Position numbers and translations under genes: made by a program. Positions 6,557 to 15,300 of a stretch of 22,941 nt of DNA are shown one piece after another (the first letter of the stretch is position 1; the number at the start of each line of letters is the position of its first letter). The notes below the pieces were generated by a model. It saw only the letters and a program-made list of their open reading frames with translations. It had not been told where the DNA came from and did no database searches. Source of the stretch: DATGLE01 sp035294325 (GTDB lineage Bacteria; Chloroflexota; Ktedonobacteria; Ktedonobacterales; Ktedonobacteraceae); contig DATGLE010000201.1 in the NCBI GenBank assembly GCA_035294325.1, positions 1 to 22,941 on the forward strand, written 5' to 3'.

Positions 6557-8674
6557 ATGTCACTGAAAATATCCGCACGTACTGAAGAGCAGCGCAATTT
6601 GCGCGTCGTCTATGGTTCATGCCCACATGATTGTCCCGATTGCTGCGCATTGGAGACGCACGTAGACGAGCAGGGACGCGCCGTGAGCATCCATGGACGA
6701 GCGGATCACCCGGTGACACGGGGCTGGCTCTGCGCCAAAGTCAATCATTATTTAGAACGCGTCTATCATCCTGACCGGCTGCTCTATCCGATGCGGCGCG
6801 TCGGCCCGAAGGGCAGCGGAGAATTCGCGCGTATCACCTGGGATGAGGCCATTGCCGAGATAACCGCACGCTGGCGCGACATTATAGCCCAGCACGGCGC
6901 GGGCTGCATTCTGCCCTACAGCTATGCCGGGACACTGGGGCTGGTGCAGGGAGCCGTCACCGATAGCCGCTTCTGGAATCGCCTGGGCGCCTGCCGCCTG
7001 GAGCGCGCGATCTGCGGCCACGCCGCAGAAGAGGCCGTGCAGCTCATCATCGGGGGCCGGCTCGCACCCTCGCCGGAGATGCTCGTACACAGCAGGCTGA
7101 TCCTGATCTGGGGCAGCAACCCGGCCAGCACCGCGCCGCATGTCATGCCCTTTATCCGCCAGGCGCAGCATAACGGTGCACGCGTCATCGTGATCGATCC
7201 CATCCGCACATTGACCGCGCGGTCCGCTGACCAGCATATTCAGCCTTTCCCCGGTACCGATGCCGCACTGGCCCTCTCCATGATGTACGTGATGGTGACT
7301 GAAGAGCTGCACGACGCCGCATGGATTGAGGAACATACCCTCGGCTGGGAGAGACTGGTGGAACGCATCTTGCAGTTCCCACCCGCGCGCGCCGCGCAGA
7401 TTACTGGTCTGGCAGCCGAAACGATCATCAACCTGGCGCGCGAGTACGCGACAACCAGGCCGGCGATGCTCAGAATCACCGATGGCATCAATCGCCACAC
7501 CAACGGGGGGCAGACCGTGCGCACGCTCGCCGCTCTTCCGGCCCTGACCGGGCAGTATGGACAACTCGGCGGCGGATTGATGTACAGCACGAGCGATTGG
7601 GTGTGCTGGGATAAAGAGGCGCTGACGCACTCGCACGATCCTGCCTGCCCACCGCCCCCGCGCAAGCTGAATATGAATCGCCTGGGAGCGATCCTCACCG
7701 GCGAGGCTGATCCCCCCATCTACGCGCTGTATGTCTACAACGCGAACCCGGCGGCCTCCTCACCCAATGCCGGCAAAATCGCCGAAGGGCTGATGCGCGA
7801 GGACCTCTTTACTGTCGTGCATGAACTCTTCGCCACCGAGACCGCGCGCTACGCGGACATCCTTCTGCCCGCCACCAGCCAGTTAGAGCAGGTCGATCTG
7901 CACAAGCCGTATGGGCATCTCTCGCTGCAATACAATACACCGGCCATCGCCCCGCTCGGTGAAGCGCGCAGCAACTGGGATGTCATGCGCGCACTCGCCG
8001 CCGCGATGGGCTTCAACGAAAGCTGGCTGCGCGACGACGCCGATACGATCATCCGCGAGATCCTGGCCGCCACAGCAGCGCACAATCCCCTGCTAGACGG
8101 CATTACCTTCGAACGCCTGCAACGCGAAGGTTCCGTGCCGCTCGCCATCCCGCCCGAGGAGCGGATCCCCTTCGCCAACGGCGTCTTTCGCACGCCATCG
8201 GGCAGGGTAGAGTTCTACTCTGCACAGGCGGCAGAGAAAGGCTATGATCCCGTGCCGGGCTGGGAGCCAGAAGCGGAATCGAGCATCGGGAGAGAGGGGC
8301 CAGTTGCTAGCGACGAACGCCTGCCGCTGCTCTGTCCCGCCTCGCACCACTTTATTAGCTCGACCTTCGGTAATCAGGAGCGTATGATCGCCAAACAGGG
8401 CGCGCCTACCCTGCAAATTCATCCCACGGATGCGCAGCCGCGCGGTATCCGCAGTGGACAGCTCGTGCGCGTGAGCAATGAGCGCGGCTGGTGTCACCTC
8501 GTCGCGGACGTAACCGAGAATGTGCGCCCCGGCGTGCTGGCTACGACGACGGTCTGGTGGCCCGGGTTCAGCCCGGACCGGCGCAATGTCAACTGGACGA
8601 CATCCGACAGGCTGGCCGACTTCAATGGAGGCAGCACGTTCTATACGAACCTGGTCACCGTCGAGGCTATCTGA
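6557..8674 (+). CDS. Molybdopterin-dependent oxidoreductase (DMSO reductase superfamily)
   Basis: This 705-residue enzyme has an N-terminal [4Fe-4S] motif with cysteines C22, C26, C30 and C59 (CPHDCPDCC ... GWLCAK); an extra Cys (C29) sits where most relatives have Thr. The bis-molybdopterin fold follows: HPDRLLYPMRRVG, FARITWDEAI, LILIWGSNPAST (about 185), VIVIDPIRT, the substrate-domain GQYGQLGGGLMY, LYVYNANPAASSP and TARYADILLPATSQLEQVD. The C-terminal molybdopterin-dinucleotide barrel (about 585-700) includes HPTDAQPRGI and the end N-G-G-S-T-F-Y-T-N. A candidate Mo ligand is C153 in RAICGHAAE. There is no Tat signal, and no ferredoxin-like or membrane-anchor subunit gene is adjacent, so it is probably a soluble cytoplasmic enzyme with an unknown partner. 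AAAGGA at 6541 precedes the ATG by about 10 bases. The substrate cannot be assigned. Confidence 0.9.
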   Translation: MSLKISARTEEQRNLRVVYGSCPHDCPDCCALETHVDEQGRAVSIHGRADHPVTRGWLCAKVNHYLERVYHPDRLLYPMRRVGPKGSGEFARITWDEAIAEITARWRDIIAQHGAGCILPYSYAGTLGLVQGAVTDSRFWNRLGACRLERAICGHAAEEAVQLIIGGRLAPSPEMLVHSRLILIWGSNPASTAPHVMPFIRQAQHNGARVIVIDPIRTLTARSADQHIQPFPGTDAALALSMMYVMVTEELHDAAWIEEHTLGWERLVERILQFPPARAAQITGLAAETIINLAREYATTRPAMLRITDGINRHTNGGQTVRTLAALPALTGQYGQLGGGLMYSTSDWVCWDKEALTHSHDPACPPPPRKLNMNRLGAILTGEADPPIYALYVYNANPAASSPNAGKIAEGLMREDLFTVVHELFATETARYADILLPATSQLEQVDLHKPYGHLSLQYNTPAIAPLGEARSNWDVMRALAAAMGFNESWLRDDADTIIREILAATAAHNPLLDGITFERLQREGSVPLAIPPEERIPFANGVFRTPSGRVEFYSAQAAEKGYDPVPGWEPEAESSIGREGPVASDERLPLLCPASHHFISSTFGNQERMIAKQGAPTLQIHPTDAQPRGIRSGQLVRVSNERGWCHLVADVTENVRPGVLATTTVWWPGFSPDRRNVNWTTSDRLADFNGGSTFYTNLVTVEAI

Positions 8675-8676
8675 AT

Positions 8677-8706
8677 TTGACTCCCCCTTACGCTCTGTGT
8701 TACCAT
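8677..8706 (+). promoter_or_regulatory. Candidate sigma-70 promoter for the 119-residue protein
   Basis: TTGACT at 8677-8682 (five of six consensus bases) and TACCAT at 8701-8706 (four of six) are 18 bases apart. This starts two bases after the oxidoreductase stop codon and about 56 bases before the next ATG, so the small gene could be transcribed separately. Confidence 0.45.
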
Positions 8707-8762
8707 ATGGGCCGAAAAAGTCAGGCACTTTTAAGGTATGTCATAGAGACGGGGAGCATTAC

Positions 8763-9122
8763 ATGAATCTATACGAACAACTGCTGGTGGTGCGAGAGCG
8801 CCTTGAGAATATTGGAGCGCACGATGATAGCATGGATCTCGTAGAGAAGCTGTTAAAGAAGGCCGAACCGGCAAAGGGCGATAGAACCGGTATCTCGCAG
8901 ATACAGGTATTACGCCATATGCTGCGTATGCCGGAGGCTCTCGATAACTACAATATCTACAACGATCTGCAAGAGTTGATTAGCGAGCGCGACGAATCGG
9001 AAGTGGCCGCACGCGAGGACTCCGCTCCGGCGGCTTATGTGGACACCGAGCGCCATCCCAAACCGCGATCCTACTACAGAGCGCAGAAAGAAAGGGCAAA
9101 GAAGAAGGGCCAGCCTACTTAA
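8763..9122 (+). CDS. Hypothetical protein, 119 residues
   Basis: I do not recognise the family. The frame starts at an ATG with GGGGAG about 8 bases upstream, uses codons like its neighbours, and ends in a stem-loop terminator, so it is very probably a real gene. Residues 1-85 look like three or four amphipathic helices (for example YEQLLVVRERLENIG and MDLVEKLLKKAEP). They are followed by an acidic stretch (SERDESEVAAREDS) and a strongly basic tail (PKPRSYYRAQKERAKKKG). There is no signal peptide or membrane segment, so it is a soluble protein. The basic tail could contact nucleic acid or another acidic partner, but that is only inference. It lies 88 bases after the molybdopterin enzyme and may or may not be co-transcribed with it. 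Confidence 0.75.
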   Translation: MNLYEQLLVVRERLENIGAHDDSMDLVEKLLKKAEPAKGDRTGISQIQVLRHMLRMPEALDNYNIYNDLQELISERDESEVAAREDSAPAAYVDTERHPKPRSYYRAQKERAKKKGQPT

Positions 9123-9148
9123 CTTAATTGTAAAGGCTGGCCTTTTTT
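9108..9148 (+). terminator. Rho-independent terminator of the 119-residue gene
   Basis: GGCCAGCCT (9108-9116) pairs perfectly with AGGCTGGCC (9134-9142), followed at once by six T. The 5' arm lies inside the last codons and the stop codon (9120-9122) falls in the 17-base loop, so translation to the end of the gene would compete with formation of the hairpin. Confidence 0.85.
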
Positions 9149-9173
9149 ATACACATCGCGACTACGTCGCTCT

Positions 9174-9269
9174 CAGGAGTGGGAATGAGCAGGGGGGTGC
9201 GTGTCTGCGACACGCCCCCCCTGCTCATTCCCACTCCTGGGCGCACGGAGGCACGCCTCCTGCGCCCAG
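9174..9269. repeat. Pair of adjacent hairpins: 31-bp stem with TGC loop, then 15-bp stem
   Basis: Arm 9174-9205 pairs with 9209-9239 over 31 bp with a single bulged T and a TGC loop; the outer bases are CAGGAGTGGGAATGAGC. Sharing its last three bases, CTGGGCGCA-C-GGAGGC (9237-9252) pairs with GCCTCC-TGCGCCCAG (9255-9269) with one bulged C. The block is preceded by CGTCGCTCTCA, a short sequence that recurs in similar form before the next repeats at about 9299, 9354 and 9407. Very stable secondary structure; no coding content that I credit. Confidence 0.8.
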
Positions 9270-9308
9270 GGCAACGGCCAGCAAACATCGCACCCCCGTC
9301 GCTCTCAC

Positions 9309-9414
9309 CAGCCCGCGAGCAGACTGGCGGCGGCCTGCCCCTTCCGCTCCTTCCTCGCCCTCAGCCCGCGAGCAGACTGGCGGCGGCCTGCCCCTTCCGC
9401 TCCTTCCTCGCTCT
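9309..9414. repeat. Two tandem copies of a 53-bp unit
   Basis: The unit starting CAGCCCGCGAGCAGACTG is repeated with a 53-base period (9309-9361 and 9362-9414). The first 50 bases of the copies are identical and the last few differ. The two copies sit between the long hairpins. Identity this high implies recent duplication or ongoing homogenisation. Confidence 0.85.
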
Positions 9415-9415
9415 C

Positions 9416-9480
9416 AAGAGATGGGGGTGAGCGGTGGGCGCGTGGCTCCGCCACGCGCCCACCGCTCACCCCCATCTCTT
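9416..9480. repeat. Perfect 31-bp hairpin with a TCC loop
   Basis: Arm 9416-9446 (beginning AAGAGATGGGGGTGAGC) is a perfect reverse complement of 9450-9480, with only TCC as loop. The apex GGCTCCGCC also occurs in the flank of the element at 20435-20572. It shows no sequence relation to the arms of the other long hairpins in the window beyond that apex. Confidence 0.88.
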
Positions 9481-9516
9481 GACACACCGAGGCCCGCATG
9501 CGGGCCTCGGTGTGTC
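9481..9516. repeat. Perfect 36-base palindrome with no loop
   Basis: GACACACCGAGGCCCGCA (9481-9498) is followed immediately by its exact reverse complement (9499-9516). It abuts the preceding hairpin without a spacer. The remaining 132 bases to the DUF4012 start (9517-9648) show only an AT-rich stretch around 9556-9580 and no convincing promoter. Confidence 0.88.
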
Positions 9517-9648
9517 AGTGACTCGCGGTAGATGAAACGTGGAGACTGGCTTATGCGTTATCAAAAATGATATACATTACAGCAGGATGAGCCAGCCTGA
9601 CAGGGCTATCCTCTTAACATTATTTTGTCCATTTACCAGAGGTCGTTC

Positions 9649-11979
9649 ATGTCCAGTCCACCAACCGGCAAGCAGCCCGACGCGGAGCCATCTGAAAATT
9701 CCACAGCCCCGCTCGATGCCGGTGATACGCGCAGCGACGAACAGCAGCAGATCGCGGCAAATGAGCCGACCAGCGCTGCCCCGGGCCACCCGGCGGGCAC
9801 ACGTATCATAGGCACCTTTGCCGACACATTTGCCGCTTTGCGCGCGCGCAAACGCCTGGCCCGCCACCAGGCGCTGGCCCTCGCGCTCCTGGTCATACTG
9901 GTCCTGGGCGTCATCACACCGCTGCTGATCACTGCTGCCTTCGGTATCAGCGCCTATACGACCTACAACACTCTGCGCTCGGAAGCTTATAGCGGCTTTC
10001 AGCACCTGCTCAACGTCAAGACTATCTTTACCGGCGCGCATGCCAATCCCGGCGGTATGCTCGATAGTGGCAATCTGTCCCGTGCCCAACAACAGTTTAT
10101 AGCGGCGCGCACAGATTTCACACAGGCGCGCGACCTGATCGATCAAAGCGCCGTACTCCAGACGATCACACAATACCTGCCGCAGTATCGCGCCAAAGTG
10201 GCGAGCGCGCGTGCCGCCAGCCAGATCGGCAGCGATGTCGCCAGCATCGGCCAGCAGCTTATCACAACGGCGCTCACACTCGCCCCGCGCTTTCGCGGCC
10301 CGCTGCTGAGCGAAACGAAGACGCCGCTGGTAACGCCCGGCGATATCGCCCTGATTGGCAGGACGATGAATGCGATCACGCCGCCGCTGCGGGATATCGA
10401 GGTCCAATCGCATCACCTTTCGCTGGCGGATCTACCGCTCAGCGCCCATCAACGCCAGCAGATGCAGGAGTATCTTCAGCTCTTGCCGCAGTTGGAGCAG
10501 GCAGTGGAGCAGGGGAACAGCATGGTTGGCGCGGCAGGCTGGCTGCTAGGCGTTGACCAGCCCCGCACCTTCCTGGTGCAGACAATGGACCGGGCAGAAC
10601 TGCGCGCTACCGGAGGCTTCACCGGCCAGTACGGCGAGCTACAGATCAGCGGGGGGCGCATCGCGCCCTTCTCGCTGCACGACATCTCGGCCATTGAGTA
10701 CTCCGATAACAGTCCCACCACCGGCAACCTCGCGCCCCCGGCGTACCGTTCCTGGTGGCCCTTCGCCAACTGGGGGCTGCGTGATGCGAACCTCTCAGCC
10801 GATTTTCCCACCTCGGCGCAGCTTATTATCGAGCAGTACAGGCTTGAGGTGCACCGCCGGGTTGATGGCGTGATTATGTTTACACCCTTTTTGATCGAGC
10901 ACATCTTACAGGTCACGGGACCGCTACACATCCCGCAATACAACGAGACGATTACGGCGCAAAACCTGGAGGCGCGCCTGCATTACTATCAGTTGGACAA
11001 TGCTGGCATCCGCAAGACCGAACTTATCGAGCACGTCACGGACCCGGCGCAGGCCCGTAAGCTGTTCACTTCGCGCGTCGCGCATGTGCTCATGGATACC
11101 GTGCGTCATGCGCCGCCCGGCGAACTGCTGGCAATTGGCCTGCAATTGCTACAGGACCTCAAGACCAGGGATCTACAGGTCTACGTGACCAATCCTCAGA
11201 TCGAGAGCCTGCTCATCCACTATGGTTACGCCGGCCTGATTGATCGGTCAACGAATCACGATGGGATCTACATCGTGCAGGCCAACGTGAGCGCCAGCAA
11301 GGCATCGCAATATGTGCGCACCATTATTCACGATACCGTGACCCTGGATGCGCAGGGAGGCGCTACGCACATGATGCAGTTGCGGCTCGTCTACAACCAG
11401 ATCGGGCCGGTCTACGGGCTGGACACCTATCGCGACTATATCCGCGTGTATGTACCGCCCACGGCTAAATTTCTCGGCGGCGATGGTTTCGATACTGGAA
11501 CCCCGCTGTGTGGCGGTCCACTGCCCGCCTGCGCCCCTGATGGGATCTACCCGCAGGATCAACTTGTGTGCCCGACGGGCCAGTACCAGGCCGGGGCTTC
11601 CGCGCCGATGCTTGGCGATCCCTACACCGGCCAGTGGCATCCGCTCGACAGGATCGGTCCGCCGACCAACCTCACCAGCGACACGCCGGGCCGCACAATG
11701 TTCGGCGGCTTCGTGGTTGTGCCCAAAAATTGCACCATGACCGTAACGCTCTCGTGGTATGTACCGCCACCCGGGCACGCCCCCTACGACCTGCTGATCC
11801 AGCGCCAGGCCGCGACCTTTCCCGAACTGGATCTCAGCATTCTGCCCATGCCTCAAGACTGCGCCAGCCTGGGAACGGCGGGCCTGCATTTTCACGGCAT
11901 CCTGACACACGATACGTCCTTCGCGCTGCAAAGAAATGCTCGCGCGGCGAAACATTGCTACCCTGGCACTGCCGTGTAG
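9649..11979 (+). CDS. DUF4012 family membrane-anchored protein
   Basis: This 776-residue protein is recognised by the DUF4012 signature QPRTFLVQTMDRAELRATGG, continuing as FTGQYGELQISGGRI (about residues 304-334). A disordered Pro/Ser/Gln-rich cytoplasmic N terminus (1-60) and a basic segment (RARKRLARH, 65-73) precede one transmembrane helix (about 74-100). The rest should lie outside the membrane. Residues 105-295 are helical with coiled-coil-like spacing, and the C-terminal third contains several cysteines that could form disulfides. The function is unknown; the family is found in Gram-positive and Chloroflexota genomes, often near envelope polysaccharide genes, but none lies here. The frame is open from a TTG at 9625; the ATG at 9649 is chosen because AGAGGT lies about 6 bases upstream. 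The preceding palindromes separate it from the upstream gene. Confidence 0.85.
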   Translation: MSSPPTGKQPDAEPSENSTAPLDAGDTRSDEQQQIAANEPTSAAPGHPAGTRIIGTFADTFAALRARKRLARHQALALALLVILVLGVITPLLITAAFGISAYTTYNTLRSEAYSGFQHLLNVKTIFTGAHANPGGMLDSGNLSRAQQQFIAARTDFTQARDLIDQSAVLQTITQYLPQYRAKVASARAASQIGSDVASIGQQLITTALTLAPRFRGPLLSETKTPLVTPGDIALIGRTMNAITPPLRDIEVQSHHLSLADLPLSAHQRQQMQEYLQLLPQLEQAVEQGNSMVGAAGWLLGVDQPRTFLVQTMDRAELRATGGFTGQYGELQISGGRIAPFSLHDISAIEYSDNSPTTGNLAPPAYRSWWPFANWGLRDANLSADFPTSAQLIIEQYRLEVHRRVDGVIMFTPFLIEHILQVTGPLHIPQYNETITAQNLEARLHYYQLDNAGIRKTELIEHVTDPAQARKLFTSRVAHVLMDTVRHAPPGELLAIGLQLLQDLKTRDLQVYVTNPQIESLLIHYGYAGLIDRSTNHDGIYIVQANVSASKASQYVRTIIHDTVTLDAQGGATHMMQLRLVYNQIGPVYGLDTYRDYIRVYVPPTAKFLGGDGFDTGTPLCGGPLPACAPDGIYPQDQLVCPTGQYQAGASAPMLGDPYTGQWHPLDRIGPPTNLTSDTPGRTMFGGFVVVPKNCTMTVTLSWYVPPPGHAPYDLLIQRQAATFPELDLSILPMPQDCASLGTAGLHFHGILTHDTSFALQRNARAAKHCYPGTAV

Positions 11980-11999
11980 TAATAGAGTAGATGTGCCTA

Positions 12000-12029
12000 T
12001 TGACACCCGGCAACGTTGCCTCGTATACT
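12000..12029 (+). promoter_or_regulatory. Strong promoter of the CHAT-Clp gene with a palindrome in the spacer
   Basis: The -35 TTGACA (12000-12005) is perfect and the -10 TATACT (12024-12029) matches five of six bases, at 18-base spacing. The spacer contains the perfect 12-base palindrome GGCAACGTTGCC (12009-12020), placed where a bound repressor would block polymerase. Central-CG palindromes of this kind are typical of LacI-type operators, but the regulator is unknown. The predicted start near 12036 gives a leader of about 280 bases. Confidence 0.7.
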
Positions 12030-12125
12030 TGCGCGTAGGCAGCTTTTGTTTTCAAGTACCTTATGCACTAAAGCAGGAGTATCTATACCAGGTTTTTCAG
12101 AGCGTGTTTGATTCTCAGCCTCCTC

Positions 12126-12255
12126 GCCCTCTCGCGCCAGGTTTGCGCGCGGTTCCGCCGCGCAAGGGAGGGTGTGGTATGGAAGATGCGGGGTGCGCAT
12201 CTTCCATACCACACCCTCCCTCCGGCGAACGCCGCAGGCGCGAGCACGCGAGGGC
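12126..12255 (+). repeat. Three-hairpin palindromic element (copy B) in the leader of the CHAT-Clp gene
   Basis: An outer stem GCCCTCTCGCGCC (12126-12138) pairs with 12237-12255, with a six-base bulge at 12244-12249. It encloses three hairpins: 12143-12165 (TTGCGCG..CGG / CCG..CGCGCAA, one bulge), a perfect 25-bp central stem at 12166-12190/12196-12220, and CGGCG-AA-CGCCG at 12223-12234. The 3' flank (12224-12249) matches 20540-20565 at 22 of 26 positions, and CGCGCCAGG (12133) and GGTTCCGCCGC (12151) match the 5' flank there, while the central arms are unrelated. Together with the promoter and the ribosome site it accounts for nearly all of the 335-base gap 11980-12314. Confidence 0.82.
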
Positions 12256-12314
12256 ACTGACCATCAGGTACACTCTCAATGATGTCACGGGAAGATTGTG
12301 GAAGAGAAGCATTC

Positions 12315-15300
12315 ATGGAACAACCAGCTCTTTTAAATATTATCCGCACAGATAACAGTTATCGGTTTCGTCTTGATCTTCCCGATAGCCCGGCGCCGGC
12401 AGGACAGGAGTATAGCACCGATCTCAACATTGAGACGCGGGAGCGCCTGCGCCGCGCCCTGCAATCGGCGTCGCAATCTATGCAGACGCTGGCTGCGGCG
12501 GATATCAAACGTCATGCAACGAAGTTGAGCGCTGTCAACGACGCATTGCTGACACTGGGACGTTTCCTTTTCGATGTAATGCTCCCCGCACCACTCCAGG
12601 AGGCACTGCGGCGTCTTGACGCGCCCCTCATTCTCACAACAAATACGCCGGACATCCCCTGGGAACTGATGTACGACCAGGGTGCGCGCGCCGGGCACTA
12701 TTTCTGCCAGTTAACAAGCGTTGGCCGGCTGATCCACCCGCATCGTGATCGCGATAGCCACACACGTAATGCCTTTCCAGAGCGCCCGACCCGCAAGCTG
12801 GGGAGACGCGAGGCGCAGGGGCTGGCGATCCTCTTCCTTGTCAATCCTACCGGTGAGCGCCCTTCGGCAGAGGAAGAGGTGGCCGCGCTCTGTACGAACC
12901 TTCCGGAGTCGGTATCACGCGTCATCCTTTATCGCCAGCAGGCGAACCAGCTGGAAATGCGCATGCGCATCAGCGCGGAGGCCCCGCACGTTGTTCATTA
13001 CGCGGGTCCTGTTCCGCTCGTAAACGCCGCTGGCGAGCCATCGCTGGCCCTGGCTGGCAACTCACGCCTGGATAGCAGCGCCGCTGAACAATTGTTACAA
13101 TCACTACCCCGGCGCCCACTCGTGTTTATCAGTTGCCACGAGCATCATCGCGCCCCTATAAACGGCTCCACACAGCAAGAGCGCGACGAGAACATGGAAC
13201 GACTGGCCGCCAATCTGCTGAATTCCGGCGCCGGGGCAGTGGTAGCGATGCGCTGGCCGGTCAATCCGCAGCGAGCGCGTGAGTTTGCCTCCTTCTTCTA
13301 TCAGGATGCTGCCGACGGTGTGACGCTGGGCGAGGCCATGCGCCGCTCACGCGTCGCGATGGCCCAGCATTACATCGATGATCCATCGTGGATGGCGTTC
13401 ACGCTCTACGGCGATCCGCTGCTGCGCCTCGTCTCCAGCTCGCTTTCCACCAAAGAGCGTCCCATCGAACCGGGCCTCGATTCCTTCGACGACAGCCATA
13501 TCATGGCGCCGATCCTGCAATCCTCCAACACGCCTGACCGGAGATTTCTGCGCGTTGTGCTGGAAATTGCGCTTGGCGAGGCGCGCAATATGCATAAAGA
13601 TTATCTCGGCACGCCCCATCTCTTTATTGCTCTCACCAAGCTGGACGGCGGCTGCACGCAGGACGCGCTGCGCTGTCTGGGCTTCGCGCCCAAACAGGTG
13701 CGCGATGTCATCCGCCTCGCCCTGGGTTCGGGCAAGGCCACCAGCGATACGCCGATTCTACCGACGCGGCGCTGTAAAGAGATCCTGCAAACGGCGGAGC
13801 GCAACGCGTTGAGCATGGGTTCGCCGATAGTTGATGAGCGAGCCATCGCGCAGGCCGTTCTGAGCGAGGGCGATGGCGTCACCCACGAACTGCTCACCAA
13901 ACTGGGCATCAATCCCTCGCAACTGATGGACCTGATCACCGCGAGCAACGCCCGCGCCCTGCTCGAACTCGTGCCGTCGGCCAGCGCGAACCCCGAAGTG
14001 GTGCAGGAGGAACTGCCTGGCGCCATCGGTATCGGCGGTCCCGATGGCGCGGCCAAAGGTGGCTCCGTGCTGGAGCGCCTGGGACGAGACCTGACCAGAC
14101 AGGCCAGCAACAAGCAGTTGACGCCGCTGATTGGACGCGAGAAAGAGATTCGCCTGCTGATGCAAACCCTGATGCTCAAGGATCGCAACAATCCTATCCT
14201 GATCGGCGATTCGGGCGTGGGCAAAACGACGATTGTTGGCGGCCTCGCGCAGCGCATCGTAGATGGCAAGGTACCGCCGGAACTGCGCGGCAAACGCCTG
14301 ATCGAGCTATCGGCGAGTTCGCTGGTCGCAGGGACCAAGTATCGCGGCGAATTCGAGGAGCGCCTGCTCAAAGTACTGGAAGAGGCGGAGAGCAGCGGCA
14401 ACGTGATCCTGTTTATCGACGAGATGCACCTCTTGATCGGCACCGGGCGGGCCGCCGATGGCAGCATCGACGCGGCAGGCATTCTCAAGCCGGCGCTGGC
14501 CGGCGGGCGCCTGCGCTGCATCGGCGCGACGACGCCGCAGGAGTACCGTGCGATTGAAAAAGACGCCGCGATGGAGCGCCGCCTGCGCCCCGTCATTATC
14601 GAGGAGCCGACGCCCGAAGAGGCGCTGGCGATCCTGACCGGTATGCGCGATCTCTACGAGCAGCATCATCACGCAACAATCAGCGACGAGGCGTTGCAGG
14701 CGGCAGTGCAGCTCTCGGTACAATACCTGCCCAACCTGCGCCTTCCCGACAAAGCGTGCAGTGTGCTGGATGAGGCATGCTCGCAGGCGCGCGTCTTCTC
14801 CATTGAGCAGGATGACCAGGAAGAGGATGACCAGGAAGAGGTCGTTACCACACCCGTAATTACGCCGGCAATGATCGCGGAGGTCATTTCGTATCGCACG
14901 GGCATCCCGGTCCACGCTCCGGGACGCGAGGAGCGTGATCGCTTGCTGTCCCTGGAGAAGCGACTGAAAGCGCGCGTGATCGGGCAGGATGAGGCGATCA
15001 GTCGCGTGACGCAGGCCATTCAGGTGGCGCGCGCCGGCCTCAAGCCGCGCAATCGCCCGGCGGGCGTCTTCATGTTCCTGGGGCCGACCGGGGTAGGCAA
15101 AACCGAGCTGGCTCGCGCTCTGGCCGCCGAGGTCTTTGGCTCCGAGGAGCACCTGATACGCGTCGATATGTCCGAGTACATGGAGAAACATGCGGTCTCG
15201 CGTATGATCGGCGCGCCGCCCGGCTACGTTGGCTACGACCAGGAGGGACAGCTGACGGGCAAATTACGCCGCCGCCCGCATTGTGTCGTGCTGCTCGACG

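Noticed and set aside
9174..9516. CRISPR array
   Set aside because: Only two direct repeats occur, they abut with no spacer, the other repeats are inverted with unrelated arms, and no cas gene is present.
9037..9531. Pro/Arg/Ser-rich frames through the hairpin cluster
   Set aside because: They are translated palindromes and tandem repeats without family motifs, and several overlapping frames are equally open.
12126..12255. Simple Rho-independent terminator after the DUF4012 gene
   Set aside because: No T run follows the stem, a strong promoter lies upstream of it, and the flanks are shared with another locus, so a repeat element fits better.
13601..14596. 331-codon minus-strand open frame inside the CHAT-Clp gene
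   Set aside because: It is antisense to the AAA1 Walker motifs, rich in Ser/Arg as expected from shadow frames, and has no recognisable domain.
14307..15191. 294-codon minus-strand open frame inside the CHAT-Clp gene
   Set aside because: It mirrors conserved AAA+ coding sequence and has no motif or convincing ribosome site.
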